From the NCBI GenBank assembly GCA_902786565.1, contig CADACW010000002.1, positions 62,001-126,000 on the forward strand: DNA of 64,000 nt. The letters are read 5' to 3'. Numbering within the stretch: the stretch's first letter is position 1; every line of letters starts with the position of its first letter. This document shows, piece by piece, positions 8,075 to 18,577 of this stretch. The notes under the pieces are model-generated. The model saw only the letters and a program-made list of their open reading frames with translations, did no database searches and had not been told where the DNA came from. The stretch comes from an uncultured Prevotellaceae bacterium. GTDB lineage: Bacteria; Bacteroidota; Bacteroidia; Bacteroidales; Bacteroidaceae. A program made the translations under genes and the position numbers.

Positions 8075-11041
8075 ATGAAGAAATTCTTTTTCTGTGTCTC
8101 TCTCGTTCTGGCGGGAGTGATGACCTCTTGTATCGACAAGAACGAAGAGGTGGATGCCGACAGCAAGCCGTCGTGGCTTGGCGAAAGCATCTATGCGGAA
8201 CTGAAGAATCCCTCTGGGCATGGGCTGCTGACAGGCACCTTCAAGAACTATTTGCGGCTGATTGACGACCTCGGCTACGACGAGGTGCTCTCGCGCACTG
8301 GCTCCAAGACGGTGTTCCCTGCCAACGACGAGGCCTTTGAGCGTTTCTTCAAGAGTAATGACTGGGGTGTGAGCAGCTACGAACAACTTTCCGAAGCCCA
8401 AAAGAAGCTGCTGCTCTACTCATCGATGCTGGACAACGCGCTGCTGCTGGGCCTGCTGCCCAACGTGAGCAACGGCACCAACGAGGTGAGCAAGGGCGAG
8501 GCCCTGAAGCACCCCACCAACGTGAGCATCATCGACACGGTGCAGTTCATCGGCGGTTCGGGCAATGCCGAGATGCGCCCCGCCGGCATGCCTGCCAACA
8601 ACAAGTACTGGAAGCAGTACTATGAGAAGGGCATCCACGTGGTGAACGACGCCACCCGCCCCATGATGGTGCACCTGACCCGTGAGTACATGCTGCACAA
8701 CAATATCAAGACGGTAGGCGACGACAGCGACTTTGCCATCCTGACAGGCGAGCCCTTCAGCGAGGGCACGGCCTACCTCTTCAACGACAAGGTGGTGAAG
8801 GGCGACGTGACCTGCCAGAACGGCTACATCCACCAGATGCAGGACGTGGTGGTGCCTCCCGGCAACATGGCACAGGTGCTGCGCAACAAGGACAACGCCA
8901 AGTACTTCAGCCGCATACTGGACTACTTCTGCGCTCCATACTACGACGCCACCACCACCAAGAACTACAACGACTGGGCCCTGCAGAACGGCCGTCCGCA
9001 GATAGACAGCATCTACCAGGTGCGCTATCTGAGCTCGCGCTCGCAGGGCGGCGTGGCTCTGAGCAAGGACCCCAGCAACAAGGATGTGTCGACCTCGCAG
9101 CTGCTGGGCTACGACCCGGGCTGGAACCAATACTTCCCCAACGTGGCCCGTCCCGGTGCCACCGACGTGTCCATCATGGACATGGGCTCCATCTTCGTGC
9201 CCAGCGACCAGGCCATGAAGAACTACTTCCTGCAGGGTGGCGCCGGTGCCTACCTCTTCGACATCTACGGCAACTACAAGTTTGCCGAGAACACCGAGGA
9301 GCACCTGGCCGAAAACCTCGACTCGCTGCACTCCAAGAACTCGCAGGTGCTCACCTCGTTCATCAAGAACCTGATGCGCGGCACCTTTGCCGGCACCGTG
9401 CCGTCGAAGTTTGAGACCATCACCAACGATGCCGCCGAGCTGCTGGGCCTGACCACCAACATGCTGGAGCGCAAGGACGACGGCAAATACGACATCACCC
9501 TGGCCAACAACGGCGCCATCTACATGCTGAACGAGCTGGTGGCCCCCGACGAGTATCAGGCCGTGCTGGCACCCGCCTCGGTCTATCCCGACATGAGGGT
9601 GATGAACTGGTGCATACAGGACAAGACACCGTCGGACGGCTCGATGAAGTCGTACAACCTGGGCGTGGACTTCAAGTACTACCTGCTGGCCATGCGCGCC
9701 AACTACGCCTTCTTCATTCCCGAAGACCAGGCCTTCGACCTCTACTACCTCGACCCCACCTCGCTGGCCCACCTGAACAACAACCAGATAGGCACCCAGC
9801 GCCCCGACGTGCTGCACTTCTACTACGACACGGAGGCCAAGTCGCAGCCCTACCTGAAGTGCGAGCGCTTCTACTACGACATGGAGACGGGCCAGATAGA
9901 CACCACCGTGGCCGCACGCCCGGCCGACATCTCGACGGTGAAGACACAGCTCATCGACATTCTGAACTATCACACCGTGGTGCTGAAGAGCGGCGAGCAG
10001 CTGGGCAGCAACCACTACTATAAGACCAAGCACGGCGGCGAGATCTACGTAGACGGCGGCCAGGAGGGCGCACGCGTGATGTCGGGCGCACAGATTGACA
10101 ACCCGGAGCGATTCCCCGCCCCCACCATTAAATATGTATACAACGAGAAGAACGGCAACGCCTACCGTCTGAGCCGCGTCATCCAGCCGCCCTTGAAGAG
10201 CGTCTATGCCGTGCTCAACGCCAACAGCCAGTTCTCAGAGTTCCAGGAGATGTGCGGCGGCTTCATTGCCACCAACATCCTGGAGTGGGCCGGCATACCC
10301 AAGGAGAACCCGAAGGACAAGAGCCTGCCCTCGCCACAAGACGCCTACACCATCTTCACCCGCGACTACAAGCTGGGAGCAGTAGAGAGGGCAGAAGCCT
10401 GCCTGGACTACAACGTGAAGATGTTCAACACCTACAACTACACCCTCTTCGCACCCGACAACACCGCCATGCAGGAGGCCATCAACAACGGCCTGCCCAC
10501 ATGGGCCGACGTGCAGGAATTGTTTGAAAAATGGGCAGAAGTGGACCAGGAGCAGATGAGCGACGACGAGAAGAACCAGATGGAGGCCGACAAGGCCACG
10601 GCCTACTGGATGATCCGCTCCATGCGCGACTTTGTGCGCTTCCACTTCGTCACCAGCTCGGTCTACGCCGACAACAGCATCGAGGGAGGCCGCTACCAGA
10701 CACTCTCAAGCGACGAGCTGGGCGTGGCCAAGGAAGTGGTGCTCAGCGGTGGCAACGGCACCATCAGCATTGCCGACCTGAAGAAAGGCCACACCGTCAG
10801 CGTGAGCGCATCGGGCAACAGCTCGAAGGTGGTCAACCAAATGGCCCGCGACTACTGGTTCGACAACGAGAAGACCAAGGCAACGGCCATCGAGACATCG
10901 TCGTTCTGCGCCGTGCACCAGATTTCAGAGCCTCTCTACGGCGACGCCAGCGGACGCTTCGACACCCTGTGGGGCAGCCGTGCCGCCCTCAGCGCCTCGA
11001 TGAAGAAATACAAGGAACTCAAAGCAAACAACGAACTCTAA
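8075..11041 (+). CDS. Large lipoprotein with several fasciclin (FAS1) domains
   Basis: A 988-residue predicted surface lipoprotein with lipobox LAGVMTSC after MKKFFFCVSLV. The start at 8075 was chosen because the signal peptide begins there, just after the operon promoter. FAS1-type segments are clear near the N-terminus (ELKNPSGHGLLTGTFKNYLR, then TVFPANDEAFERFF and IHQMQDVVVPPGNM) and near the C-terminus (YTLFAPDNTAMQEAINNG). One or two more divergent copies probably lie between, for example SIFVPSDQAMKNYF. FAS1 modules are adhesion or ligand-binding domains in fasciclin, TGFBI and bacterial MPB70. First gene of the seven-gene operon; SusC follows 15 bp later. The ligand is unknown. Confidence 0.85.
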   Translation: MKKFFFCVSLVLAGVMTSCIDKNEEVDADSKPSWLGESIYAELKNPSGHGLLTGTFKNYLRLIDDLGYDEVLSRTGSKTVFPANDEAFERFFKSNDWGVSSYEQLSEAQKKLLLYSSMLDNALLLGLLPNVSNGTNEVSKGEALKHPTNVSIIDTVQFIGGSGNAEMRPAGMPANNKYWKQYYEKGIHVVNDATRPMMVHLTREYMLHNNIKTVGDDSDFAILTGEPFSEGTAYLFNDKVVKGDVTCQNGYIHQMQDVVVPPGNMAQVLRNKDNAKYFSRILDYFCAPYYDATTTKNYNDWALQNGRPQIDSIYQVRYLSSRSQGGVALSKDPSNKDVSTSQLLGYDPGWNQYFPNVARPGATDVSIMDMGSIFVPSDQAMKNYFLQGGAGAYLFDIYGNYKFAENTEEHLAENLDSLHSKNSQVLTSFIKNLMRGTFAGTVPSKFETITNDAAELLGLTTNMLERKDDGKYDITLANNGAIYMLNELVAPDEYQAVLAPASVYPDMRVMNWCIQDKTPSDGSMKSYNLGVDFKYYLLAMRANYAFFIPEDQAFDLYYLDPTSLAHLNNNQIGTQRPDVLHFYYDTEAKSQPYLKCERFYYDMETGQIDTTVAARPADISTVKTQLIDILNYHTVVLKSGEQLGSNHYYKTKHGGEIYVDGGQEGARVMSGAQIDNPERFPAPTIKYVYNEKNGNAYRLSRVIQPPLKSVYAVLNANSQFSEFQEMCGGFIATNILEWAGIPKENPKDKSLPSPQDAYTIFTRDYKLGAVERAEACLDYNVKMFNTYNYTLFAPDNTAMQEAINNGLPTWADVQELFEKWAEVDQEQMSDDEKNQMEADKATAYWMIRSMRDFVRFHFVTSSVYADNSIEGGRYQTLSSDELGVAKEVVLSGGNGTISIADLKKGHTVSVSASGNSSKVVNQMARDYWFDNEKTKATAIETSSFCAVHQISEPLYGDASGRFDTLWGSRAALSASMKKYKELKANNEL

Positions 11042-11056
11042 AGGCATCTTACTACT

Positions 11057-14000
11057 ATGACTATAAAGAAAGCATTTACCACAGCCCTGCTATGCGCCGC
11101 CGTACAGCTGGCAATGGCACAGGGCATACGCATATCTGGTACGTTGAGCGATGCCGACGGCCCCATCATGATGGGTAACGTCACAGAGCGTGATGCCAAC
11201 AACCGTATCGTGTCGGCCACGCAGACCGACTTCAACGGAAACTTCTCAATGCAGGTGAAGAGCACCAAGAACAAGCTCGTCTTCTCATACGTGGGCGACA
11301 AGGAAAAGGTCATCACCATTGGCAACCAGACCAACTTCAAGGTGAAGCTCGACCCGGCCAACACCCAGCTGAAGGAAGTGAAAGTGGTGGGCCGACGCAC
11401 CAATTCGGGCGGTCTGACCATCCAGAAGAAAGAGATGACCGTCTCCAGCCAGACCATGTCGATGGAGCAGGTGGAGGGTCTCGCCTTCACATCGGCCGAC
11501 GAGGCCCTGCAGGGCGAAATTGCCGGTCTCGACATTGTGAGCAACTCGGGTAACCTGGGCGCCGGCACGCAAATGCGACTGCGCGGTGTCACCACGCTCT
11601 CGGCAAACGCCAACCCCCTCATCGTGGTCGACGACAAAATCTTCGACAACCCTGACGAGAACTTCGACTATGCCAACGCCGACGAGGAGCAATACTCATC
11701 GCTGCTCTCGGTCAACGTGGAGGATATTGCCAGCATCACCGTGCTGAAGGATGCCGCAGCCACTGCAGTATGGGGCTCACGCGGCTCAAACGGCGTCATC
11801 ATGATCACCACCAAGCGCGGCTCACGCGGCAAACCCAAAATCAACTTCTCATACAAGTTCACAGGCACCTGGCAGCCCGAAGGCTACAACCTGCTGAACG
11901 GCGACGACTACACCATGCTGATGAAGGAGGAATTCTACAACCCCACACAGCGCAGCGACCGCACCACCAACATTGCCGAGCTGAACTACGACAAGAGCTG
12001 GGCTGAGTATGAGAACTGGAACAACAATACCGACTGGGTGGACGCCGTGAAGCAGTTTGGTGCCATGCACGACTTCAACGTCAACCTGACCGGTGGCGGC
12101 CAGAAGGCCACCTTCCGCATATCGGCCGGCTACAAGCACCAGAGCGGCTCTATCATCAAGCAGAAGTTCCAGCAGTTCACCACCCGTATGGCCCTCGACT
12201 ACAACGTGTCTGACCGCATCCGATTCCTGACCAACTTCGCGCTGACCTACACCAACAACAACAAGAACAACGAGAAGAAGGGAAGCATACTGAGCATTGC
12301 ACAGAGAATTGCGCCCAACATGGCCATCTACCGCCAGAATGCCGACGGCAGCGACACGGGCGAATACTATCTGATGAACCCATCGGCATCAGGAAAGACA
12401 CCCTACGACGGCGACTACTCCAGCGTTGACCTGGCATCGGTCAGAAGCCTGGGCAACCCCGTGGCCATCGCCCACCAGGCATGGGTCAAGGACCAGACCT
12501 ACCGCCTGACACCCGACTTCACCATCAAGTACGAGATTCTGGGCACAGAGGCAGAGAAGAGCCGACTGACCTTCAACGGCCGCGTAGACTTCGACATCTT
12601 TGCAGAGAGCAAGCCCACCTACTGGCCCGCAGCCCTCTCGACCGACAACTGGACCACGGCCGACTACAACTCGACCACCAACTACGAGTACAACAGCATG
12701 AAGATTGGCGGGCGCACCGAGCTGGTGTTCACCCCCTACTTCAAGAATCGCGACTGGACAGCCACCATGCTGCTGCGCTACGAGATGAGCACCTCGAAGA
12801 ACAGCAAGCAGGACACCTACATGAGCCACCTGCCCAACAACATCACATCGCCCACAGTGGATGCCTACGTCAACGCCAGCCCCAGCAGCGGCAACGGGCG
12901 CTCCAACTCGCAGAACATCCTCTACAACGGACACGTCTCATACAAGGACGGACGCTACTCGCTGGGCTTCTCGCTCCGCGCCGACGGCGACTCGAAGTTC
13001 GGACCCAAGAACAAGTGGGCCTACTTCCCCGGCGTGTCAGTGCGCTACAACATCATCGACGAGCCGTTCATGAAGTGGAGCAGAGACGTGGTCTCCATGC
13101 TCGGTCTGCGCGCATCGTGGGGTATCAACGGTAAGGCACCGGACAAGGACTACCTCTTCTACAACACCTACAACACATCGGCAGGCAACTATGGCAAGGG
13201 CAACGACGTGGCCAGCTATGCCACACTCGACGGCCTGAAGCTGGACGACCTGCGCTGGGAGAAGACCACCAGCTACAACCTGGGTGCCAACCTGGGCCTG
13301 TGGAACGACAAGATCGAGGTGGACTTCGACTACTACCACAAGAACACCACCGACCTGCTGCAGGGCATCACCATCCCCTCGATGGCGGGCTACAGCTCCA
13401 TTGCCTACGCCAACGTGGGCCGGATGACCAACGACGGTTGGGAAATGAACTTCACCGCCAAGAAATTCCTGAAGATTGGCAAGTTCTCGGCCGACTTCAG
13501 CATCAACGTGGCACAGAACAGCAACCTGCTGAAGTCAATGGACGAGAGCGTGCTGCAGAGCATCAACGGCACCACGTGGGACGCCACCCGCCGAGGCAAC
13601 GCCACCAAGCCCTACGGCTATCCCGTGCGCGTGCAAATCAACAACTCGCTGGGTTCCATCTACGGCTTCCGCTACCAGGGTGTCTACAACATGACTTACG
13701 ACTATCTGCAGAACTACCAGACAGAGCAGGGCCTGAACGCCTCGGAGTATGAGGACTGGGTCAACGAACTCATCTCAGGCACCCTGCCCGACCAGTGGTA
13801 TGCCGACCACAACCTGGACAAGCGTCCCTACACGGCTCCCGTGGCCGTGGGCGACGACGGCAAGGTGCTGATGAAGAACAACGGCGAGCCACAGCGAATG
13901 GTCTACGACTATCAGGACGGCAAACCACGCTATGAGTTCCAGGGCGGCGACGCCAAATATGAGGACATCAACCACGACGGACAGATCAACGGCCTCGACG

Positions 14001-14512
14001 TGGTCTATCTGGGCAACTCGCTGCCTAAGGTCAACGGCGGTTTCAGCCTCACCCTGCGCTACGGTCAGTGGAGCGTAAAGGCACGCTTCAACTACCGCTT
14101 CGGCAACAAGGTGGTCAACCTGGCGCGCATGAACCTGGAGTCGATGTACAACACCGACAACCAGAGCGCCACCGTGAACTATCGCTGGCGCAAGGACGGC
14201 GACCAGACCCCGATGCCACGCGCCATGTACAACGCCGGCTGGAACTTCCAGAGCTCCGACCACTATGTGGAAGACGGCGGATTCGTGCGCTTCCAGAACC
14301 TGCAGGTGGCCTACAACTTCGACCGCAAGCTCATCAAGAAGTGGGGACTGAGCAATCTGCAGGCCTACGCCTCATTCAACAACCTCTATGTGTGGACCAA
14401 GTACAGCGGCACCGACCCTGAGGTGTCGGCCGCGGGCTACTATCCTGCCTTCGACACGGCCAGGACACCGCGCTCAAAGCAGTTCACGCTCACACTTAAC
14501 GTAGGATTCTAA
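11057..14512 (+). CDS. SusC/RagA-type TonB-dependent outer-membrane transporter
   Basis: 1151 residues, as usual for SusC. A signal peptide (MTIKKAFTTALLCAAVQLAMAQ) leads into a carboxypeptidase-regulatory-like domain (GIRISGTLSDADGPIMMGNV), then the plug domain with the SusC/RagA signature VLKDAAATAVWGSRGSNGV, then a long beta-barrel ending in an aromatic-type strand (FTLTLNVGF). SusC proteins form the pore beneath a SusD lid and import bound oligomers using TonB energy. The immediate downstream gene is its SusD partner. The TonB-box segment is not of the classic DVVVIGYG form, which sets this protein apart from the starch SusC at 30686. Confidence 0.95.
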   Translation: MTIKKAFTTALLCAAVQLAMAQGIRISGTLSDADGPIMMGNVTERDANNRIVSATQTDFNGNFSMQVKSTKNKLVFSYVGDKEKVITIGNQTNFKVKLDPANTQLKEVKVVGRRTNSGGLTIQKKEMTVSSQTMSMEQVEGLAFTSADEALQGEIAGLDIVSNSGNLGAGTQMRLRGVTTLSANANPLIVVDDKIFDNPDENFDYANADEEQYSSLLSVNVEDIASITVLKDAAATAVWGSRGSNGVIMITTKRGSRGKPKINFSYKFTGTWQPEGYNLLNGDDYTMLMKEEFYNPTQRSDRTTNIAELNYDKSWAEYENWNNNTDWVDAVKQFGAMHDFNVNLTGGGQKATFRISAGYKHQSGSIIKQKFQQFTTRMALDYNVSDRIRFLTNFALTYTNNNKNNEKKGSILSIAQRIAPNMAIYRQNADGSDTGEYYLMNPSASGKTPYDGDYSSVDLASVRSLGNPVAIAHQAWVKDQTYRLTPDFTIKYEILGTEAEKSRLTFNGRVDFDIFAESKPTYWPAALSTDNWTTADYNSTTNYEYNSMKIGGRTELVFTPYFKNRDWTATMLLRYEMSTSKNSKQDTYMSHLPNNITSPTVDAYVNASPSSGNGRSNSQNILYNGHVSYKDGRYSLGFSLRADGDSKFGPKNKWAYFPGVSVRYNIIDEPFMKWSRDVVSMLGLRASWGINGKAPDKDYLFYNTYNTSAGNYGKGNDVASYATLDGLKLDDLRWEKTTSYNLGANLGLWNDKIEVDFDYYHKNTTDLLQGITIPSMAGYSSIAYANVGRMTNDGWEMNFTAKKFLKIGKFSADFSINVAQNSNLLKSMDESVLQSINGTTWDATRRGNATKPYGYPVRVQINNSLGSIYGFRYQGVYNMTYDYLQNYQTEQGLNASEYEDWVNELISGTLPDQWYADHNLDKRPYTAPVAVGDDGKVLMKNNGEPQRMVYDYQDGKPRYEFQGGDAKYEDINHDGQINGLDVVYLGNSLPKVNGGFSLTLRYGQWSVKARFNYRFGNKVVNLARMNLESMYNTDNQSATVNYRWRKDGDQTPMPRAMYNAGWNFQSSDHYVEDGGFVRFQNLQVAYNFDRKLIKKWGLSNLQAYASFNNLYVWTKYSGTDPEVSAAGYYPAFDTARTPRSKQFTLTLNVGF

Positions 14513-14560
14513 GAAGATTAAACAATTCCCGAAATGCAAAAATTAAAGAATTTGTTAATT

Positions 14561-16357
14561 ATGAAACGAATCGGCAATATAATCATATCATTATTCTGTA
14601 TAGTCATGTTGACGAGCTGCCTCGACACCATCATCCTGCCCGACGACAAGACGGTGGACGAGGACTTCTGGAAGACCAAGGAAGACGTGGCCAAGATGGT
14701 GAACGCCGCCTATGCCGGACTTCTGAACGAAGACCTGATGAAGTGCCTCATCGTGTGGGGCGGCTACCGCTCGGACGAGCTGGTCAAAGGCTCAGTGGCA
14801 ACGGGTGCCATACCCGACGCACTGGAGGAGATGGCCGCCGTCAATATGCAGGTGACCAACACGTTTGCCACCTGGGCACCCCTCTATTCGGTCATCAACC
14901 GCTGCAACATCGTGCTGGAGCGCGCTCAGGCCGTGATGCAGGAAGACCCCAACTACACCGAGTCAGACTACCAGTCGGACCGCTGCCAGATGCTGGCCGT
15001 GCGCTCGCTCTGCTACTTCTACCTGGTACGCAATTTCCGCGACGTGCCCTACTCTACTGAGGCGTTTATGAACAGCAGCCAGAACTATCAGCTGGCACAG
15101 TCGTCGCCAGAGTATGTGCTGGAACAGATCATCGAGACGCTCGAACAGGTGATTGCCAACCCCAACTGCCTGCGCTCAAACAGCTACACCACCAACGAGT
15201 GGCGCCGCGTGGGCTGGATGACACGCGACGGCGTGCTCTCGCTCCTGGCCGACGTCTACCTGTGGCGCGCATCGGTGCTGCACAGCCAGGCCGACTACCA
15301 GCGCTGCGTGCAACTCTGCGAAGAGGTCATCGCCTCGAAGCGACAGCAGCATGTGCAGGGCCGCAACGAGCTGGAGGTGAAAGCCTATCCGCTGGAAGAC
15401 GGCAACCGCGCCTACGCCAGCATCTTCGCCTCGCAAAACGCCGAGGAGAGCATCTTCGAGCTGCAAGTGTCAAAAGACAATGCCGCACTCTGCAAGTATC
15501 TGTATAAATTTGGTGCCGACGGATCGTCAGAGGGATTCCTCAAGGCCAGCCCCATCTTCAGCTCGGCCGCTGGTGCACCCAACCAAATCAGCAACAGCAA
15601 TGTGTTTGCCACGCAAGACTTGCGCTACTATTCGGCCACGTTTTCATCGAGCGAAGAGCTCCACGACGTGTGCAAGATGGTGTCGCCCAACTCCATTGGC
15701 ACAAAGACACAGCAGACACGTGTGTCGGCAGGCCGCACCTACGGCAGCTTCAACCAGAACTACATCATCTACCGTCTCAGCGACGTGATGCTGATGGAGG
15801 CCGAGGCGCTGAACCAGCTGCTGCGCGACGTAGACGAGAGCGCCGGCGAAAGCGAAAAACTGGAAGCCAATGCCTACAACGACAGCCTGACGCAGAAAAT
15901 GTTCAACCTGGTGGAAGCCGTGAACACACGCTCGCTCCATCAGGACGACGTGAACAGCTATGCCATGAAGTGGGACACCTACAAGTCATACACCAAGAGC
16001 ACCTGGGAGACTTACATCATGCAGGAGCGCCTGCGTGAGCTCTGCTTCGAGGGCAAGCGCTGGTACGACCTGCTGCGCTACAACTACCGCCACATCGACG
16101 GTGTGCAGTACAACCGCACCCTGGGCGAAATAGCCGGCGATGCCGACAACGCCAGCGTGGCACTGCCGGCCATCTACGACGACATGCTAGCCCTGGCCAC
16201 CAGAGGACGCCACTCAGAGGCACAGGCCATCAAGGCCAAGATGCGCAACGAGGCATACCTCTATCTGCCCATACCCGATGCTGACATCAACGTATGCCCG
16301 CTGCTGCGCCAGAATCCGGCCTACAAGAGCGGCAATGCGTATGAAAAGAACTATTAA
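14561..16357 (+). CDS. SusD/RagB-family nutrient-binding lipoprotein
   Basis: A 598-residue lipoprotein with lipobox VMLTSC after MKRIGNIIISLFCI. A start at 14534 (adding nine residues) is equally open; I prefer 14561 because it gives a normal-length signal peptide. SusD hallmarks are the N-terminal FWKTKEDVAKMVNAAYAGL, the TPR-like helical core with ERAQAVMQ and RSLCYFYLVRNF, and the C-terminal ERLRELCFEGKRWYDLLRY. It should cap the SusC encoded just upstream. Followed after 18 bp by a FAS1 gene. Confidence 0.95.
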   Translation: MKRIGNIIISLFCIVMLTSCLDTIILPDDKTVDEDFWKTKEDVAKMVNAAYAGLLNEDLMKCLIVWGGYRSDELVKGSVATGAIPDALEEMAAVNMQVTNTFATWAPLYSVINRCNIVLERAQAVMQEDPNYTESDYQSDRCQMLAVRSLCYFYLVRNFRDVPYSTEAFMNSSQNYQLAQSSPEYVLEQIIETLEQVIANPNCLRSNSYTTNEWRRVGWMTRDGVLSLLADVYLWRASVLHSQADYQRCVQLCEEVIASKRQQHVQGRNELEVKAYPLEDGNRAYASIFASQNAEESIFELQVSKDNAALCKYLYKFGADGSSEGFLKASPIFSSAAGAPNQISNSNVFATQDLRYYSATFSSSEELHDVCKMVSPNSIGTKTQQTRVSAGRTYGSFNQNYIIYRLSDVMLMEAEALNQLLRDVDESAGESEKLEANAYNDSLTQKMFNLVEAVNTRSLHQDDVNSYAMKWDTYKSYTKSTWETYIMQERLRELCFEGKRWYDLLRYNYRHIDGVQYNRTLGEIAGDADNASVALPAIYDDMLALATRGRHSEAQAIKAKMRNEAYLYLPIPDADINVCPLLRQNPAYKSGNAYEKNY

Positions 16358-16375
16358 AGGAAGGAGGAAACTATC

Positions 16376-18535
16376 ATGAAAAAGAATATAATGAAAAGCA
16401 TTTCAAGGCATATCGCGCTGGTGGGATTCATTGGCATGGCCGGCCTCACCGCAATGGTGAGCAGCTGCAACCCCGAACCCGACGAGAGCGACCTCTTCAC
16501 CGCCACCGGCGAGACAGCCAGCGACTTCATCAAGCGCAAGGCCGAACTCTCATCGTTCGACTACATACTGAGCCGCGTGCGCCTGGACCGCAGCCTCTCC
16601 AGCTATGGCGAGTACACCTGCTTTGCACCTACCAACGAGGCCATCGCTGCCTATATCGACAGCCTGTGGAACGACGCCGAGGCACCCGTGCCACACAACA
16701 GCATGACCGAGAACTCGCTGGAGGGCCTCTCCGACAGTCTCTGCAACGACATTGCCAAGTACCACCTGGCCAGCGGTGTGCACAACACCATCGAAATGGG
16801 CGGCAGCGGCTCTACGGTGAACACCATGCTGGGCAGGCCCATACAGACAGAGGGAACGACGGACTCCATCGGACGCGTCACACTGGAGAAGCAGGCAGTC
16901 ATCATCGAGGCAGACAGCGTGGTGACCAACGGCATCGTACACGTGCTGAACCGCGTCATCCCGCGCAGCACACGTCTCATCGTCGATGAGATGGAACGCC
17001 ACGATGACTACAGCATCTTCGTGGAAGCGCTGAAGCTGACAGGACTGGCAGACTCGCTCACCAAGTCAAAGAAAAACGTCATATACACCATCGACGACAT
17101 CAAGGACGTTGACACCAACAAGTCAGACCTCTACCACCCCGAGGAGTGCAAAATCATGTACACCATCTTTGCCGAACCCGACGAGGTACTGAGAAAGAAC
17201 AACATCAACGACATCAACGATCTCATTGCCTACGCCAACAAGGCATACGGCAATGCTGCCGAATGGTACGACTACCTCAACGAGACGGGCAACAGCGTGA
17301 GCACGGGCACCGACTACACCAACCGGTTCAATGCGCTCAACATGTTCGTGGCCTACCACATACTCTATGCCGGTATGCCGCAGAACGAGCTGGTCTATGA
17401 GTTCAGCTCACGCTGGGCCACCACTTGGAACTACACTTGCGGCTGCCAGCCCTTCGACTACTACGAGACCATGCTCCCCAACACGCTGATGAAAATCTGG
17501 GACGTCACGGGCAACCGCTCGAACAGCAGCCACCAACTCTTCATCAACCGCTACCGCACGCTGAACACCCTGACCGACGAGCTGGGAAATGAGACGGCTG
17601 CCAACCAGGGCGCACTGGTGAACGCATACGGCATACACGAGCTGGTGTCGCCGGGTGTGCGCATCGCTCGCACCACCGACTCTGACCTCAACTTTGAGAC
17701 CAACATCCAGACCTACAACGGCTACATCCACGGTCTGCGCGGCATGCTGGTGTACGACCGTCAGGTGCCCAAGGGCGTGCTGCACGAGCGTCTGCGCTTC
17801 GACAGCACCACCTTCCTGGTAGAGTTCATCAACAATGGCATCCGCATGTCGAACTACTCAGAGATGAGTGCCCGCAACGGCGGTGGCAGCGGCTCGCGTG
17901 TGGCCTTCCCGCTCAACTACTTCGACAATGTGGTCAGCTACACGCCCCAGAACCGCTTCCGCTACAACGTGAAGGGTGCCTACAACGCCTGGCAGAGCGA
18001 CACCTTCCAGGGATGGGGCAACTACGACCTGGCCATCAAACTGCCGCCTCTGCCCACGGGCAGATACGAGTTCCGCCTGTTCTACACACCTATGGGCCAC
18101 GGCGGCATGATGCAGTTCTATCTGGGCACATCGAAGAGCCTCTCAACTATGGAGGCACTCGACATACCACTTGACGTGCGCATCCCCATCACCGACCCGC
18201 GCATCGGCTCCACCTGCTTCTTCGAAGAGGAAGATATGGGTATAGCCACCGATGCCGCACTGCGCAACCGTGGCTACATGCGCGGCCTGTTCAGCTATCA
18301 GGACCACCCCGAATACCTGGACGGAAGCACCACCGTGAACCAGCGCAGCGACAAGCGCAACGCCTCGCTCCGAAAGATTTTCAACGTCAGGGAGTTCAAG
18401 CAGAGCGAAGAGTACTGGTTCCGCATCAAGAGCGTCATCCAGGACGAGACCGACCTGAAGTGGCAGTTCGACTATGTGGAGTTCGTTCCCTACGATGTAG
18501 TCAACAACGACACCTACTCCGAGGACTGGTACTAA
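16376..18535 (+). CDS. FAS1-domain surface lipoprotein with C-terminal extension
   Basis: A 719-residue lipoprotein with lipobox TAMVSSC. AGGAGG stands just upstream of the ATG, an unusually good ribosome-binding site for this phylum. Residues about 40-210 form a recognisable FAS1 domain (LSSFDYILSRVRLDRSL, YTCFAPTNEAIAAY, VTNGIVHVLNRVI). A second, more divergent FAS1-like region follows (SIFVEALKLTGLADSL, YTIFAEPDEVLRKN). The last 200 residues (YDLAIKLPPLPTGRYEFRLF and beyond) look like a beta-sandwich that I cannot assign. It probably contributes ligand binding at the SusCD complexes of the same operon. Confidence 0.8.
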   Translation: MKKNIMKSISRHIALVGFIGMAGLTAMVSSCNPEPDESDLFTATGETASDFIKRKAELSSFDYILSRVRLDRSLSSYGEYTCFAPTNEAIAAYIDSLWNDAEAPVPHNSMTENSLEGLSDSLCNDIAKYHLASGVHNTIEMGGSGSTVNTMLGRPIQTEGTTDSIGRVTLEKQAVIIEADSVVTNGIVHVLNRVIPRSTRLIVDEMERHDDYSIFVEALKLTGLADSLTKSKKNVIYTIDDIKDVDTNKSDLYHPEECKIMYTIFAEPDEVLRKNNINDINDLIAYANKAYGNAAEWYDYLNETGNSVSTGTDYTNRFNALNMFVAYHILYAGMPQNELVYEFSSRWATTWNYTCGCQPFDYYETMLPNTLMKIWDVTGNRSNSSHQLFINRYRTLNTLTDELGNETAANQGALVNAYGIHELVSPGVRIARTTDSDLNFETNIQTYNGYIHGLRGMLVYDRQVPKGVLHERLRFDSTTFLVEFINNGIRMSNYSEMSARNGGGSGSRVAFPLNYFDNVVSYTPQNRFRYNVKGAYNAWQSDTFQGWGNYDLAIKLPPLPTGRYEFRLFYTPMGHGGMMQFYLGTSKSLSTMEALDIPLDVRIPITDPRIGSTCFFEEEDMGIATDAALRNRGYMRGLFSYQDHPEYLDGSTTVNQRSDKRNASLRKIFNVREFKQSEEYWFRIKSVIQDETDLKWQFDYVEFVPYDVVNNDTYSEDWY

Positions 18536-18539
18536 TATA

Positions 18540-18576
18540 ATTGATAATTGATAATTGACAATTGACAATTGAGAAT
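18540..18576. repeat. Short tandem AATTGAYA repeat between operon genes
   Basis: About four to five copies of a 7-8-bp unit (ATTGATAATTGATAATTGAC and on) fill the gap and run up to the next start codon. A decayed relative lies before 23684. Such intergenic repeats are familiar from Prevotella-like genomes. Confidence 0.75.
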
Positions 18577-18577
18577 T

